Below are positions 63,181 to 64,000 of a stretch of DNA of 64,000 nucleotides, piece after piece. The stretch's first letter is position 1, and the number at the start of each line of letters is the position of its first letter. The stretch is from Halobacteriales archaeon QS_4_69_31 (GTDB lineage Archaea; Halobacteriota; Halobacteria; Halobacteriales; Haloarculaceae). The stretch spans positions 1 to 64,000 of the forward strand of contig PXRP01000010.1 of assembly GCA_003021655.1 (NCBI GenBank). The letters run 5' to 3'. Below the pieces are notes generated by a model. It was not told the origin of the DNA, did not search any database, and was given only the letters and a program-made list of their open reading frames with translations. The position numbers and the translations under genes are program-made.

Positions 63181-63966
63181 TGGCGAGGTTCGCGACGAGT
63201 TCCTTGATCAGGTCCCCGGGGAGGACACGGGGGGCCGACGCCACGTCGACTTCGACAGCCACGTCCGCGTCGGAGCGGAGTCGGTCGAGCGCGCGAACGG
63301 TGCGTATCGGTTCGGCCGCCTCGTCGACGTTAGCGAGAGCCGTTTTGAGGGATTCCCCCGTCGTCCCGAAGTCGTCGTCCAGGGCCAGTTCGATGCGGCT
63401 CCGCGCGACCTGGAGCTTGTTGCCCAGGTCGTGGCGCAACAGTGAGTTGAGGAACGCGGCGCGCTCCTCGGCGGCCTTGCGCTCGCTGATGTCCTCGGCG
63501 ACACAGGCCATCCCGTCGACGGAGCCGTCTCATCCCGCATGACAGACGCCGAGAGGCTCATCGGGATCGTGTCGCCGGCTGCCGTCTCGAAGACGACCTC
63601 CATGTCGGTCACCTGGCCGTCGGCGAGCAGGCGCCCGACGAGGTCCACCCGCGAGACCGTCGACGAAACGTCCTCGCCCGACGCGAACAGGTGGTCGACC
63701 GGCTTGCCGACCGCCGCCTCCTCGGGGTAGCCGAGGACCTCCTCGCAGGCGCGGTTGACCCTGACGACCCGCCCGTCGGGGTCGACCTCCACGAGCGCGT
63801 CCACCATCGTGTCCATCAGGTTCTCGAGGTAGTCGGTGTGTTCCCGGATCGCCCCCGCGAGGTCATCTCGGGAGAGGAGTCGAAGGTCCGGCGGGTCGTC
63901 CCCCGAGTCGTCCGTGCCCCTACAAAATGCGTCCGACAGTATATATTCTGCCTGTGGGTCGAGCAC
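63181..63966 (-). pseudogene. Truncated, frameshifted PAS histidine kinase
   Basis: The frame from 63966 codes a PAS domain (DALVEVDPDGRVVRVNRACEEVLGYP, split) ending near 63530; then the frame shifts and MACVAEDISERKAAEE and LRHDLGNKL (H box) follow. The protein breaks off after LPGDLIKELVANL at 63181, where the tRNA-derived sequence begins, before any ATPase domain. No in-frame start follows the TATA box at 63938-63950. A relative of the intact kinase at 12024. Confidence 0.75.
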
Positions 63967-63970
63967 GTAT

Positions 63971-63988
63971 GTATCTGCTATCAGATAC
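63971..63988. promoter_or_regulatory. Perfect inverted repeat upstream of the broken kinase
   Basis: GTATCTG (63971-63977) and CAGATAC (63982-63988) form a 7-bp palindrome with a 4-base spacer, just ahead of the kinase frame. Could be an operator or a terminator of a gene beyond the window. Confidence 0.4.
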
Positions 63989-64000
63989 GTCCCGGGACGG

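Overview
The window is a very GC-rich archaeal chromosome segment from a halophilic archaeon (class Halobacteria). The evidence is the acidic proteome, an archaeal TFB, the archaeal ribosomal set L44e, S27e, aIF2-alpha and Nop10, an AglD-type glycosyltransferase, the archaeal shikimate entry enzymes, and promoters with a TATA-like box about 25-30 nt ahead of a start codon (leaderless transcripts). I cannot name the genus. All coordinates, reading frames and repeat alignments were read by eye; homology calls rest on recognised motifs, not searches.

Layout. 1-8.8 kb: an ABC ATPase cut by the window edge, a Nudix-like protein, an S9 peptidase, a Tat-exported zinc protease, a GT4 glycosyltransferase and a FolC-FolP fusion. 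8.9-24.9 kb: an aromatic region with trpCBA, the ADTH synthase, 3-dehydroquinate synthase II and 3-dehydroquinate dehydratase, interspersed with a histidine kinase, a divergent response regulator with a C-terminal HTH, a membrane zinc protease and a HAD phosphatase. FolP also uses a chorismate product, so much of the first 25 kb serves chorismate supply and use. 25-35 kb: a soluble chemotaxis-type transducer, TFB, AglD, a radical SAM protein, CutA and an AEC permease. 34-39 kb: condensin (scpA-smc-coiled-coil gene). 39-44 kb: a lipoprotein, a PUA protein, and a DUF1508 gene split by a 1661-bp insertion. 44.6-47.2 kb: dapA-dapB-dapD. 47.3-54 kb: a decaying region with a nonsense-interrupted lipoprotein gene, an Nmad3-like gene, an IS200/IS605-like hairpin array, an SRPBCC fragment, two frameshifted small genes and a hicB-hicA pair whose toxin gene is deleted internally. 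54-62.7 kb: nucleotide and translation housekeeping (IMPDH/GMPR family, UbiA, aminotransferase, the L44e-S27e-aIF2a-Nop10-PAC2 operon, TyrRS, a methyltransferase). 62.9-64 kb: tRNA-Gly(UCC), a copy of its 3' end, and a broken histidine kinase.

The best candidate for something undescribed is the insertion at 41818-43478. It has an exact 8-bp target duplication (GCAACGCC), imperfect terminal inverted repeats starting near AGGGTGTCATA, lower GC, and no transposase; it carries a HIT-family gene (frameshifted) and an intact HAD phosphatase whose paralogue sits at 19147-19836. Deleting the element and one target copy restores the DUF1508 gene in frame. It looks like a mobile insertion cassette moved by a transposase encoded elsewhere.

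The second theme is gene-tail repeats. At least six genes (Nudix, HAD, radical SAM, a 39-aa gene, DUF5800 and, more weakly, others) are followed at once by one to five copies of their own 3' terminus, often including the stop codon, as short direct repeats of 26-74 bp period.
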